Positions 22,298-33,707 are shown, numbered from the stretch's first letter. The stretch: 64,000 bases of DNA from Diplodia intermedia (GCA_021495925.1 JAKEKT010000018.1:394913-458912); one strand, 5' to 3'. The notes: a model not told the origin generated them from the letters alone. Numbers and translations are program-made.

Positions 22298-22942
22298 ATG
22301 ACCTCTATTACCCCCAATTTCAATGCCTCACCTCCCGCCCCTGCGACCCCCACAGCGCCGTCACCCAGCGGCAGTTCCCTCAGGCCCGAATACACGGTGA
22401 CGGTGCGCCCCGCCCGCACGCCAGACGAGCTACGCTCGACCGCCGACCTCTTCCGCGACTACGCCGCGTGGCTGGACATCGACCTGTCCTTCCAGTCCTT
22501 CGAGGCCGAGCTGGCGTCGCTGCCGGGGAAATACGCGCCCGAGAATGGCGGGGAGATACTGCTGGCATACTTGAACGACGACGAGGGAGAGGGGCAGCAG
22601 CCCATCGGGTGCATCGCTCTGCGCGACATAACAGGTGTCGTCGACGCTCTTAGACTGTCGACGCAGCAGCACCGCCGGACTGGCGAGTTCAAGCGGCTGT
22701 ACGTACTGCCCACGGGGCGGTCGCTTGGGGTCGGCAACGCCCTGGTCGAGCGGGCCTTGCAAGTTGCTAGAGACCAGGGCTATGCTGAAGTCCTCCTCGA
22801 CACGCTCCCGCGCATGCAGGGTGCTTTGAAGCTGTACAGGAGACATGGTTTCACCGAGACGGAGAAGTACTACGACACCGACCTGGAGGGCACCATCTTC
22901 ATGAGTCGCTCGTTCAGCATGTGTAACGAGGAACATGCATGA
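22298..22942 (+). CDS. GNAT-family N-acetyltransferase
   Basis: Single-exon 214-aa acetyltransferase. After a Pro/Ser-rich N-terminus, the GNAT fold starts at YTVTVRPARTPDELRS. The acetyl-CoA-binding segment is EFKRLYVLPTGRSLGVGNALV (the pyrophosphate loop is normally R/Q-x-x-G-x-G/A; here RSLGVG), followed by the helix ERALQVARDQGY, the strand EVLLDTL and LYRRHGFTETEKYY. Substrate unknown; the GCIALRD strand and overall layout resemble bacterial-type small-molecule GNATs. The gene converges with the CVNH gene. Confidence 0.93.
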   Translation: MTSITPNFNASPPAPATPTAPSPSGSSLRPEYTVTVRPARTPDELRSTADLFRDYAAWLDIDLSFQSFEAELASLPGKYAPENGGEILLAYLNDDEGEGQQPIGCIALRDITGVVDALRLSTQQHRRTGEFKRLYVLPTGRSLGVGNALVERALQVARDQGYAEVLLDTLPRMQGALKLYRRHGFTETEKYYDTDLEGTIFMSRSFSMCNEEHA

Positions 22943-23172
22943 AGAGCACGAGATGCTAAAGAAGTACAGAACGTGGCACAATATCACAGCGGCGCAGTTG
23001 CAGAATACCAAGTGTGTTTCGTTTGATGCGGACTAGGCTATGGCAGGCCTGAGCCCTCGGACCTCATCTCATGTCGTTTTCCAGAACACGAATGCAATCC
23101 TTCCCCCTTTGTCATCAACCTCCGAATGCATCTCAGCCCTCCGGTTCGGTCATGGCGGGAGCACGTCGTCGT

Positions 23173-23605
23173 TTAGACTGCGAGGATTCTGTTAGCCGCT
23201 GCTCGGAGCAATCCATTGTCGAGGCGTCTTACCGTAGACGAAACGGCCATCGTGGTTCTCGATACGCTCCGAGAGGTTGACGTCACGGGCGTACTCCTCG
23301 CCCTCGACGGACTTGAGGAAGGTGCGGAGGACGGGAACCTGACCGCCACCCTCGATGGAGAAGGTGACGTTCTCAGCCGAGTGAGAGAAGTCGCGGCCGT
23401 CCCAGTGGATCATGCCTGGGTCATGTCAGCATCGAGGACTCAACCATGGGTTGGCATCAGGGGCACACTGACCGTCCTGGTTGCCCAGGTGGTGGTTGAG
23501 GTCGATCTCAGCATCCCTCCACTCGCCGCCCTCGGTGCGGAGACGGGCACGGAGGATGTGGTTGTCGTCGATGCGGATGTCCTCGGCGGAAAGGTGGAAA
23601 GACAT
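23173..23605 (-). CDS. Cyanovirin-N homology (CVNH) domain protein
   Basis: 106-aa lectin-like protein made of one CVNH domain; exons 23605-23473, 23415-23233 and a tiny last exon 23177-23173. Sequence landmarks are SFHLSAEDIRIDDNHILRA, EWRDAEIDLNHHLGN, the joined NQDGMIHWDGRDFSHSAENV and NLSERIENHDGRFVYV. The last junction uses the AG at 23178, so the final exon adds only two bases before TAA and ends the protein at the normal CVNH end. An AG eight bases upstream overlaps the CTAAC branch site and would add a basic tail, so it was not chosen. CVNH proteins bind high-mannose glycans; fungal single-domain members are usually cytosolic, and no signal peptide is seen here. Biological role unknown. 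Confidence 0.92.
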
Positions 23606-25432
23606 GGTGTCTGAGTGTGTGTGGGTGGGTTGGAAAGCGTTGGAAGTGGTTGGGTGTAGAGGCAGTGGTGAGCGCAGCTGAAGAAGAAAGGGAGGGGAGG
23701 AAGAGGAGCTGCGGACGGCTTTATGTAGGCCCTCGCAGCAGCGCAGCAAGGTGGCACGGTGGCAGCTCAGCTCAGGGTCCCCGTGCCCCTCTTTCCCGAC
23801 AGGGTAGGAAGCTTCCGAGACACTCACTGGCAACCCCGCTGACGCCATGCTCCAAGCACGGGGCTCCACCTTGCCACTGCGTTGCACGCGCGTGTCTGGC
23901 GGCGGCGGCGGCAACCGTAAAGCTCCGTGAGGGCTCCCAGCCTCTGGATGCTGCGCCTTGCGAGGCTGGAGCTGCGCTGGTCCAATGCGAATCCAGAACG
24001 TGGACCGTCGAGATCGCAGCCATGGCCCCACATATTGTATCAGCCTCACGCCGGTGTGGGGAATGACGAGTCTATTTCCAACGCTTCCAGAACCGCCGGG
24101 ATTGCCAGCGCAGCTCCGCGACTGGCGGCCAGGCCAGATGCCATTCCTCTCCACACGGATGCCGGCACCAGCCAGTTGCACAGCCAAGCGCTGGTAGGCC
24201 ACGGGCGACGCGCGAAGGCAGACCTGAAGCAGCACCCTGGGCTCGGCGGCCGGGTATTCGGCCATTCCCCGAGACGATGTCAGCGGCTAAACCTTGGGGA
24301 GCTTTGAGTGATCCAATACGAGCTGGCTTGGAGCTGCTCCTGGGCCGTCTGGCGCCAGCGACGCTTGCGGGCAGGGAAACGGCCTCATGGGGCGTGCACC
24401 GTGAACGAGACCCTGAGAGTGTGATGGACAGGCAAGCTGCGTCGAGCATTGAGCGAGTTTTGACATGTGCAAGCGCTGGATGGCCACCTTGTTGGATGTG
24501 GTGAGGTGCAGTGCCGCAGTTCCGCTGGCAGCCCCACATCGCCCCGCCGTCGTCTGTGGCTGTTGTGCCTGATCCTGTGGCCCTCACCGCATCGTCATCG
24601 TCATGCATATCGAAATACCTTGTCCGCGGGGCTCTCTTTGATGAAAGCGGCGTCCAGTCTTCATGGATGGACGGTTGGGTTCGGAATCCGGCGTGCCCCT
24701 CATCATCGAGATTGGGGAAGCTACGGCACCCTAGTCTTTGTGGCTCAAGGGATGAAGCCCGAGCCGCGCGCGCTGAAGCTTCTTTATTACGTGCCAGAAA
24801 TGCCGCAATTCGCCGTGGCAGTGTAGCTGGCCGTCCCGCTCGTGCTCACGTTTCATTATTACAAGCTTTCCGGCATGGATTGCGAGCCATTATTCCAAGC
24901 CCTCATCCATTTATGCTAACACGGGAGATGATTGGTCAGGCTGTAGTTAGCTGAGCGGGCGGGGTTTTCACCGGGCGCTAACGTTGATGGTTTAGACTCC
25001 GCTCCCGCCCGTTACTTGATGGTAGAGAATCAAGTGTTGGAATCAAGACGGAATTTCCGCATCATTTTTGTACGTTCTTATATGCCAATCCCACCTCTCT
25101 TACGGCTAGGAATTCTTCGAGTTCACCATGTAAGAGATGTACGAGAACTCAAAGTGTAGTGCCTGGGATATTTACGGAATAGCTCCCGCATGTCTTCCGT
25201 TTGTACATTATGCAGGGTCAAGACGGAATGACAGATCTTGGGCTGGAAACCCAATTCCAACGGCTTGCTCATCATTCGCAACAATTGAACCCGGGGACGT
25301 TGACATTGCTGCCACAAGGTGCGGAAGTCGCTTAGTCATGGGCGCCGCAACCAACGTCACTCGCAGAAATTATTTCCCCAACTCATCCAACACCAACATC
25401 CCACCCACCCCCGTCCGTTCCTTACATCCGCA
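23606..25432. other. Divergent intergenic region, CVNH / putative mitochondrial protein
   Basis: 1.8 kb between divergent starts at 23605 (-) and 25433 (+). Frames here are short and mutually overlapping, with no recognisable motif. The stretch 24,900-25,330 is less GC-rich and looks like promoter DNA. Confidence 0.55.
23720..23726 (-). promoter_or_regulatory. TATA-like element of the CVNH gene
   Basis: TACATAA on the minus strand about 115 bp upstream of the ATG, after a C/T-rich leader. Confidence 0.4.
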
Positions 25433-26404
25433 ATGGCTTCCCGGCTGCTACCACGGTCGTTCCAATCCCGCCTCACCACCCTCGCGCCCTCACGCAGCAT
25501 AAGCTCCAGCAGCGCCCGCGCCGCCCGCCATCGCCGTCCCACCAACACCACCGCTCCACGAACCTCGTCGCGCACACCACCACCACCACCACCCACCTCC
25601 ACCAGACTCCCACACCAGGGGACCGGCGGCGCCCAGCACAATGCCGGCTCCGGCACCGGCCCCAACCTCCTCGACCCAGACGACCCGCTCAACCTCAAAA
25701 AGCCGCGCGGCGGCGGCGGCGCTGCGGACGACGAGCCGGTGATCCGGTTCTTCGAGCAAGACGTGTCGGAGATGGGCAAGACGGCGCCGCGGCCGGTCAG
25801 CCGGGCGCGCATGGACGCCGACGAGCGCGCGTACGAGGCGCTGTGGCAGAAGATTGCGCGGCTGGAGCGCGAGATCGCCGACATCGAGGGCGGCGACGAC
25901 GCCGAGCTGGACGCGACCCTCATGCGCCTGCGCGCCATCGAGCGCCGCGGCGGCGACCTCGACATCAACGAGCTGCACTCGCTCGACGTCGGCGACGCTG
26001 TTGATATGTTGGCGGATGCGGAGCCCGACGCGGTCAGGGCGCAGTTGGAGGCGTTGAGGGTGCCTGGCGAGGAGGTGCCTGGCAGGAGGGGCGAGGCTGT
26101 GGCGAGGCTGAATAATTGTTTGAGGCATGCGTTTCTTGCGACGCAGCCGAAACATAGGCCCGTCGTGAGGCTGGAGCTGTGGAAGGCGTATAAGCGCGCC
26201 AAGTTGCATTGCCCGGGCGTGCTGGGCGCCATTCCGGACCCCGCGTGGGATATGCTGTTTTACACCCAGGCGGTGCGGTGGAAGAGCAATGAGAAGAGGG
26301 AGGAGCATGTGGCTGAGTTGCTGGAGGATATGAAGAGCGTGGGCATGGATGGGCCGCCGACGAGCCCGCCCGACCGCAAGGGGGAGGAGACTTTGGTTGA
26401 CTGA
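25433..26404 (+). CDS. Conserved fungal protein, probably mitochondrial
   Basis: 323-aa single-exon protein not assigned to a family. The N-terminus (MASRLLPRSFQSRLTTLAPS) is rich in Arg/Ser/Leu and lacks acidic residues for more than 60 residues, like a mitochondrial presequence, followed by Pro/Thr low complexity. A helical acidic region (ERAYEALWQKIARLEREI) and a C-terminal helical domain follow; the latter holds PKHRPVVRLELWKAYKRAK, IPDPAWDMLFYTQAV and HVAELLEDMKSVGMDG, which look conserved. The start at 25433 is chosen over an in-frame upstream ATG at 25319 because the targeting-like sequence begins there. The alpha-solenoid feel suggests a mitochondrial gene-expression factor, but this is a guess. 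Confidence 0.8.
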   Translation: MASRLLPRSFQSRLTTLAPSRSISSSSARAARHRRPTNTTAPRTSSRTPPPPPPTSTRLPHQGTGGAQHNAGSGTGPNLLDPDDPLNLKKPRGGGGAADDEPVIRFFEQDVSEMGKTAPRPVSRARMDADERAYEALWQKIARLEREIADIEGGDDAELDATLMRLRAIERRGGDLDINELHSLDVGDAVDMLADAEPDAVRAQLEALRVPGEEVPGRRGEAVARLNNCLRHAFLATQPKHRPVVRLELWKAYKRAKLHCPGVLGAIPDPAWDMLFYTQAVRWKSNEKREEHVAELLEDMKSVGMDGPPTSPPDRKGEETLVD

Positions 26405-27083
26405 AGAGAGCCGTTGGAGAACGGGTCATGGGAAATCTCCACTCACATCGGACTGACTGAAACTGGCTGTGGGAAAACTCCAACATCCCCCAAGAGCGGG
26501 CAAGCATCGCTGAGGAATCGACTGGATGCAAATGCTCTCCGGAGAAGAACATTATGCTCGAGCAACGACACCTTTTCTTGGGTGTTCGGGAAGTGAGTTG
26601 CTTCGACATATACAGGTCTGCTCATGCAGTAGCGCAATGCTGGATTGTTTGAGTATTGCGACGTTGCTAGCGTCCGCAGGAGCAGTTCGACGCTCTCTGC
26701 AGGGGCGTAGTCGCCTCAAGAATCGTCACTCTTCTCCGCCACTTGAGTCTGAGGAATCTACTCTGCATAGCAGCTGAAGATGGTAAAATGGGTTCCCGTT
26801 CGGTCAAAAAGACATGTGAGCACTTCAAGGAGGAACAGAATAAAGAGAACAGCAGATATGTAGAAAGACATAATTTTCTCAAGGCATCGGCTCTAGGGAC
26901 GCCCAAACTACTCATACAAATTACCATGGCCCAGACAAGAAGAAGGAAAGAAGAAGAAGAAGCCAAATCTTAAACGCTTGCAACAAAACGACAGGCTCCA
27001 TCGTACCAGCGACGAGAATTGTGAGCGAAAGCGACCGCTAGAATAAAGAAAGAGCGCCCCTTTAATCGAACAAGAACCCTCCC
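26405..27083. other. Convergent intergenic region
   Basis: 3' space between the putative mitochondrial protein (+) and the Zn2Cys6 regulator (-). A/G-rich near 26770-27060. Nothing else supported. Confidence 0.6.
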
Positions 27084-29775
27084 TCAAGCAACAAACGGCC
27101 TGGTGTTGAGCGTACTGCCAAAGCTGTTGAAGTTGTCAAAGCCGTAGTCCCTGCCGTTGTTCGTCGGTGTCATGGTCGTCATGGTCGTAGGCCACCGCAC
27201 CCTCACGCCCATGGGCTGCAGCACGAGGAAGCTATCCGTGTCCGCCAACGACGAATCCAGGGAGTCGGGACTCCATGCGCGGCCAGCAGTCGTGTCGGTG
27301 ACGGTGGCAGTCGAGGCCCGCGAAGCGACGGGCTCACCATCGGCGCCGACACCACCGCTGCCGTACGCGCTGTCAGCACGGAACGACATGCCGTCGCTGC
27401 TGCTCATGCTGGCGTCCCAGTCGACGAAGTCCTGACCACCAGCCGCGGCGGTGAACGCCCATTCATCCCACAGCGACGACGAGAACTCGGGAGACGTCCC
27501 GCCGCCGACGCCGTCCTCCCCCATCAACGTCGTCGGCGAAGCCGTCATCACCGACTCGACGTACCCACCGCTGCCGCCATCACCACCAACAGCGCCGTAG
27601 CCTTCAAACAGCAGCGAACCACTACCAGCATCCCCCTCCTCTCCCTCTTCCTCCTCACCACCACCACCAACATAATCCACGCACCCCGCCGTAAACCACT
27701 TCCCCAACCACCCCACCCTCTCAGCGCTCCAATCGTTATTATTGTTATTAGTGGAGCCGCCAACGCCGCCATTCCTCTCGAACATGCGCCCCGCGATGAC
27801 GCCCTCCCCAGCCGGACGACCGCCTCCGCCGCCGGAATGGCTGCTGCCGCTGCTGCTTCCCTCGGTCAGCTCCTCCAGGGCGCGCAGCACCCAGCGCTGG
27901 CGCTCGGGTGCGCCCGCGTACACGCTGTGCGCGACGATCAGCCCGACGTCGATGTACATGGCGCCGAGCGGGCGCACCGCGCGCGCGTGCTCCCAGCTCA
28001 TGCAGACGGAGCGGGCCATGCGGCGGATGTCGCGCTCGAGGGCGGCGATGCGTGGGGGTGGTGGTGGTGGTGATGGCGATGATGGCGAAAATGACGATGG
28101 TGGTGGCGGTGATGGTGTTGGGGAGGATGAGGCGGGCGAGGCGGTGGGAGAGGTGGTGGTGGTGGGGGAGGAGCCGTGATGGTTGTGATGGTGGTGGTGG
28201 TGGTGATGGTGATTATGGTGGTGATGTTGGCCCCCACCGTGCCGGTGCAGGCCGACGATGATGGACGACGAGATCATCCGCATGTTCCAGAAGAACCACA
28301 GCACGAAGGCGACGCCCGCGTCGGCGAAGCGGTACGCCTCGGGCCACAGGTGCGCGTGCTCGGGCGCCGCCGCCACGCGCTGCACGCGCTGCGGGTCGGC
28401 CAGCGTCGCGTCGATGTACGGCTTCACCTCGTCGAGCATCCTGTGCAGGCTTTCGGCGCGGCGGAGCAGCGAGAGGCGGGTCGAGGCCGAGACGCTACTG
28501 CTGCTGTTGGCGAGGTGGGCGCGCACGTCGCGGGTGAGGGAGGGCAGCAGCGAGAGGGTGCGCGAGATCCTGAACATGGAGGCGCGCGGCTCCGTCACGC
28601 CCGTCGTGTCGAAGGCGACGGCCTGCCATTCGCGCGTCGCCAGGATGTCCTCTTTCCCGGTGAAGATGGCGTCAAGGCCCTGCAGGAGATTGGTGGTCAG
28701 CCGCGCAAGGCTGAAGGTAGGGGAGGGAGGACGGGGGAACGTACCACGCCCACGGTAATGGCTCGCAGCAGGGCGCGCTCGAACGAGGAAGGGTTCTGGA
28801 ATTCGTCGGGGCCCCTGAGCTCGAGGATGCGGGCGGCGCCGCCCAGGTGGGTGATGAAATTGCGGTTCGTGCCGCAGATTCCCGTTGCCTGGCTCGATCA
28901 GTCGGGTTGCAGGCGTTGGCGAATGCAGGGATACTCACATATGCTTCGGTGATTGCCAGGAGCACAGTCGCGCAGAGGGTCGACGTCGACTTGACCTGGA
29001 CCGGGTCCTGGATGGCGGCGTGGAGGCTCTTCAGGGCCTTGGCGTACAGCTGCGGGTTGATGGTGGTCTTGCTGTGCTTGCGGATGATGGCGTCGTGCGT
29101 CGTCGTCAGGCAGGCCGTCGCGTCGTTCAACGCCGTCGTCGAGCCCAGCCTCCGGGGCACCTCGCCTATGAATGGCCCGAACAGCTTGATCTGATTCGAC
29201 GGGCCCGCTTCGTTGAGCGTGGCCACGAGCCTCGACGTCAAGATCTCGACGCCCGACAGCGGAAGCGGCTGCGGCAGGCCGCCGAACACGCCTCTCTGCC
29301 GCTGCAGCTGCTTCCTCGCTCGGGCGTCCGGCGGAGATGGCAACTGGGCTCGTTGGTGTTTTGCTGGTGTGGGCTCGCCCTGCTGGTCGTCGCTGACAAT
29401 CTTCATGGTGCTGAACATGGCCCCGCTCGTCGTCAGCTTGGTGCGGACGGTCTCGATGTCGGTGCACGGCGGCTTCTGGACATGGTGTTGTGTGGGCCGC
29501 TCACTGGGGGCAACGGCGGTGCGGATGGTGGTTTGGCGGGCGCGCTGGCGGGGCCCTTCGTCCATGAACTTCCCATGCGGGTTGGATGGACCGGGACACT
29601 CGCGACGGCTGCGGCGGCATTGCTGGCAGACGGGCCAGTTCTCGTCGCACTGTTCTCACGCTCGCGGGATGAGTACGCATGCGGCAGCAGACTAAGCGGC
29701 GGGCAAGGAGAGACTTACGCGGATCTTCCTCAACCTGCAAGTGGCACAGCCTTTGCTCTTGGGCACACCAACCAT
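27084..29775 (-). CDS. Zn(II)2Cys6 transcription factor with His-rich tract
   Basis: 835-aa fungal-specific regulator; exons 29775-29719, 29649-28939, 28888-28745 and 28679-27084. The first junction completes a perfect binuclear zinc cluster: Cys10, 13, 20, 27, 30 and 37, with the first three in CATCRLRKIRC and the rest in CQQCRRSRREC. A basic and Gln/Thr-rich linker follows, then a helical middle region of the type that follows Zn2Cys6 domains (VLLAITEAY, ITHLGGAARILELRGPDEF, REWQAVAFDTT). A His/Asn tract lies at about residues 456-472, followed by Thr/Ser/Pro-rich and Gly/Ser-rich acidic sequence that may be an activation region. It is divergent from the defensin-like gene; a regulatory link is possible but not shown. 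Confidence 0.92.
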
Positions 29776-31883
29776 GCTTACACGTAGAGGAGAGAGTGTT
29801 TGCCCCTTGGCGGATGGTATAGAGTTTGCCGGCGGTGGAACGGTGAGATGCCTTTTGCGGCCGGGGGTTTCTGCTCCGGGCGACGGTTTGGGGGCCACGC
29901 GGTTTTATAGAGCTGGCCCAGCGTACAGGCTCGCGCATCTGCAATGCGAGCGAGCGCGAGCCCAGCAATGCCCCCCTTGGTGCTGCACCCGCCGACATGG
30001 TTGACGCGATCTGTGGCACGCTTTCCCTCCACCACGCCCAGGCACCAGGCCGCAGCAGACCAGGGCCTGCATCGGCGCGGGCGATAGGGCTGATGATGCG
30101 CAGGGATGGCGAGCCACTGTCACCGCCTGCCCGCTCCGCAACGGCCGCGAGCACGCCAGGCGGAAAAGTCACCGTCCTTTGCATGATGGCATGGCGCGTG
30201 GGCTGCGGCCGCTTCGGCCTAGCGCTGGGGGGGATGCTGCGGCGAGGCCGGTGGGGGCCACAGAGGCTGCGAGCGATAAGGCTGACAGGCTGCAACAGCC
30301 TGCTCGTGACCCAGCTGCATGCGGCCATAAGCGACGGCATAGGCCGGGCGCCAGCGGCGGCGTGGCATGACCCCAGGCCGCGTGCAAGGTATAAAGAACG
30401 GCCGGGGCAGCGTGGAGCGTTGCGGGAGTTTGGCTCTCGAGGGATGCCTTTGCCTCGTAGGCGGCGACCCCGGCGGCCTCCCGGCTGCCTGCTCCTCGTC
30501 GGGCCGTGGCCTTGCACGTGCGAGACCGGATGGCCAGGATTCGGCGTGGCTGTGATGAGGATGCGCGCAGGAGAGATGATGACAAAGTGCAGAAGCAGCT
30601 AGGCCCCTGCATGTGTCTTCTGCTCGCTTCTGTCCACTGCGCGCAGCTGTCAAGACGGTAAGGTCGAGGGCAGGACATCACTGAGACGGTCCAGGCTGTT
30701 CGGCGGTTTCCTTGCGTCGGGGGCGCTGTAGCAGTCTTGCGTTGCAGGCGAGCGGGCGCGGGCGGCTGCAGACTGCGTCACTCGGTGATTCGAGATGGAG
30801 CTGCAGCTGGCGGCTGCAATTGGCTGGCATCCTCCGGCACAGAGACAAAGGAAAGTAGGGCTCTCAGCTCGCTCACCGTCCGCGCTGGCGGGTCTGCATA
30901 TAGGGCAGAGTCTTCGGCTGGGCTGTCTCACCGTGGACGTGGTACTGGGAGAGATGTGATGTGAGGTGATGCGATCGCGAGTGTCCAACTCTGGCGGGCG
31001 AAGAGGCCGGCCGGTGGCTCCAGCTCCTCGCCGTCATCATCACTCTCTGCTGCTGCGGTCCGATCAACCGTATCAAGCAGGGCAATAAGATTAGTGATAG
31101 CAACTGCGACGATAATGACGCCACGACGCCATCTGCCAGGCCACGACCCGGCGATGACTCTTGCGCCGGCCCGATACAGAGAACCCTCCAGCCCTCCAGA
31201 TCGTCGTCTAGCGCGGTGCTTGTTTCCCCAGCTTCCATGCTGCTGCGCAAATGTCGTCCTGCCCGTGCGCTGTTCTCGTCATTATTGCACTGCTCCTGGT
31301 CGAGGACTACTGGTGCGCAGCGTGGCAGCAGAGCCAGCGTGCAGTGGCCCAATTGCACGGCCTCGGCGCCCGTCATTCAATCGCTCCTTTGCTCTGTCAT
31401 TGCTCGCTAGCCCTTCTGCTTCCGGCCTAGACGGCAGCCAACGAGGCTAGGGCGCACAGTGAGGGTCATACGCCGCGGGAGCACGAGTGTCGACGGCCAA
31501 GGTCCGACCAAAGGCGGGGTTCCCAGCTAGCTAGAAGGAGTCGTCCAAGCCCTCGTCCAGCTGGATGGCACGACCCCCGACTCCTTTGGCGCATCGCCGG
31601 CTTGAGATGATCAAATAAAGCGGGTGCTGCTTAATAGAGCGAGTCCAGCAATAAAGAGTCACCTCACCTTCACCCATCATCCATCCCGCCCCTCCCCCCG
31701 TCCGTGCCTGTAGATCCTCCGCATTCTCGCCGCACACTGACTCGCTCCTCTTCTTCCCCCCTCTCCTCCCGACATCGTCGCACCCGGCTCCTACATCCGC
31801 GCCCACTTCCGCCCGTCGCGCAGTGCTCCAACTCGTCGAACCCCTGTCAACCGCCGCACCGCATCGCCCGACACACGTCCAAG
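29776..31883. other. Divergent intergenic region, regulator / defensin-like gene
   Basis: 2.1 kb, GC-rich. AATAAAG-type A/T elements at about 31614-31660 and a C/T-rich leader (31675-31860) belong to the defensin-like gene. Open frames in 30.0-30.6 kb occur on both strands at once and lack motifs; they are not called. Confidence 0.55.
29903..29909 (-). promoter_or_regulatory. TATA box of the Zn2Cys6 regulator
   Basis: TATAAAA on the minus strand, about 128 bp upstream of the ATG at 29775. Confidence 0.5.
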
Positions 31884-32454
31884 ATGCGCTCCTTCGACGT
31901 CGCGCGCGCTCTCGCAGCGCTGCTTTTCTTCTTCGCCGCCCTCACCGCTTCGCTCCCCATGCCCACCACCCTCCCGCCCTTGCGCAACCTCCCGCGCGCC
32001 TCCAAGGGCCAAATCGACTACACGCGCGAGATCCTGGAGCCCATCCTCTGCCCCGCCGCAGGCACCGGCGCGTGCGATGCCCAGTGCGGCCAACACGCCG
32101 CCGGACTGACGGGCAGATGCGACCAGAACGGGTGAGTGCGCTGCGCTCCCTCCCTCGCTGCTTCTTTGTCCTTTGCAACTTCTGAGAGCGGCTGCGCTGT
32201 TGTGTCTTGTCTTTGTTGAAAAAGCTGTCGAGAGGTCTCTTGTCGAGCCTGCGGCTGGTTGCATCATTGCGCGCGCGAAAGGATACCGGTGCCCTCACTT
32301 GATCACTTCATCGGACTTGATTCTCTCCAGTCGTTTCGATGTTTGATCAGCTTCAAATTGGATAGCCCGCTGACGGATTCCTCACAGCAATTGCGTCTGC
32401 GCCGATGGCCAAGGACCGGTTCGTCAGACCGGCGGCCTGCACGCGCAGTCTTGA
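31884..32454 (+). CDS. Secreted peptide precursor with CSab defensin-like cysteine pattern
   Basis: 104-aa precursor from exons 31884-32131 and 32388-32454. Signal peptide MRSFDVARALAALLFFFAA; then a short proregion (PRASKGQIDYTREILEPIL) without a clear dibasic site. The cysteine domain has the order C-x7-C-x3-C-x10-C-x5-C-x-C, with GRC giving the G-x-C of the gamma core and CVC the final pair. This is the arrangement of invertebrate-type and fungal CSab defensins such as plectasin. A 17-residue tail follows. The 256-bp intron is longer than its neighbours but has GTGAGT, a GCTGAC branch site 11 nt before the acceptor and CAG, and it supplies the two missing cysteines in phase. Antimicrobial activity is inference; a different six-Cys fold remains possible. 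Confidence 0.65.
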
Positions 32455-33707
32455 TCACTTTCTCGTCGCCGAGCAAACCCAGTTTCGAGTTTCGAACTTC
32501 TCGTCTGCGATACGGATGCATTGCTTCTCTTCTTGCTTCAGCACTCGGGCTGTCTCCTCTGGATACTTCGACCGCTGTACCCCGATTCGACACGGGGGAT
32601 TTTTTTTTTCTTTCTACCTCTCGCTTTTGCTCTTCTTTTGCTTGGAGTACAGAACGGATATACCCAACCTCAATCACGGTCGCTAGCGGTTTTTTCTTCG
32701 ACCATGATGGATCACGATGATGAAGCCATGAAAAGATGGGCATGGATGGAGATGGGAGAACCGATTTTTTGCATGGAGGATATACCCACGGTCGCTTGTC
32801 GAGAGATTCTTTTTAACTCTTTTCTTTCGCGTTTGATTTAAGCTGAGGGGTGGGTGAGGGGCTTTATCATTTTCATTTTCGCTTCCCGGTAACAGAGGAG
32901 GATATACCCACACTATCGTTCGGTCATGGATGCACTAAGAGGCTGGGATTTGCTTATGAAGGATGCCGTGGTGGTCATCATCCTGGTCAGAGAATGCGAG
33001 GCGGACCAAAGAGAGAGAAGCGTACCGAGCGGATATGCGGGAGTAACGTATCGCAAGAAGTTTTGCAAAGAAATAGCCGCATTATTTCAAAGGACTAGTG
33101 CGACTCGATGTGAACACATATGTGATGTACTTCATAAGATGACAATAATCTTACGTTCCGCCTGAATAAGGGTTCACAACGCGACAGCTATAGTTGCTTT
33201 CTATGCCAGTGGCTTTGGCGTTCAACTTGTTCACGTAAATGGCTAAGTTTGCTATACTATCAAAAAGCGTCAACGATGATCTATTTAAGCGTATTCTTGG
33301 AACTGCCGAAACTGTCGATCTCACAGTGTCATTAGTTTGCTGATGCGTGGTTAAACGTCCATCCCGAGAAGCACTAGACGGAAAGAGAAAGGCCACAAGT
33401 TGCACCATGGCCTATTCCACTAGCTCGGTACATACTGCCCACCGATGACAAGTTTCAAACACTCCGTGTGCTACCGTACGGGTGTTCAACCTCGTTTGTT
33501 TTGATTGTTTCCTCCTCCAAATGGCCCGACGCCGCTGACGCCGGCAACCCCGTTCGCTAATTAGACATATATGCTGCCATACCTCCACATTATCCAGCCT
33601 CTCAAGGACCTCGACAGAGCCAGCAGTAACCCCAAACCCAAACCCCTCCAACAATCCGGCCCAATCCCCCATCCAAAAAGAAAAAGAAAAAAAAAACCGC
33701 CCCCCAT
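32455..33707. other. Convergent intergenic region
   Basis: Between the defensin-like gene and the methyltransferase. T-rich at 32600-32690 and 32805-32880, then A/T-richer to 33400. Contains the 122-bp-spaced motif. An open frame through 32259-32720 belongs to the intron and 3' region of the peptide gene and shows no motif. Confidence 0.55.
32656..32910 (+). repeat. GGATATACCCA at exact 122-bp spacing (three copies)
   Basis: The 11-mer GGATATACCCA occurs at 32656, 32778 and 32900, exactly 122 bp apart each time. Copies 1 and 2 also share CGGTCGCT shortly downstream. The intervals are otherwise diverged, so this may be an old tandem repeat or a coincidence. Confidence 0.5.

Noticed and set aside
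29997..30602. 201-codon + frame upstream of the Zn2Cys6 regulator
   Set aside because: Both strands are open across it, composition is Arg/Gly/Ala-rich, and it lies in the regulator's promoter region.
32259..32720. Read-through continuation of the defensin-like gene in another frame
   Set aside because: It starts inside the intron, has no motif, and the downstream CAG acceptor with a GCTGAC branch site gives a complete cysteine pattern.
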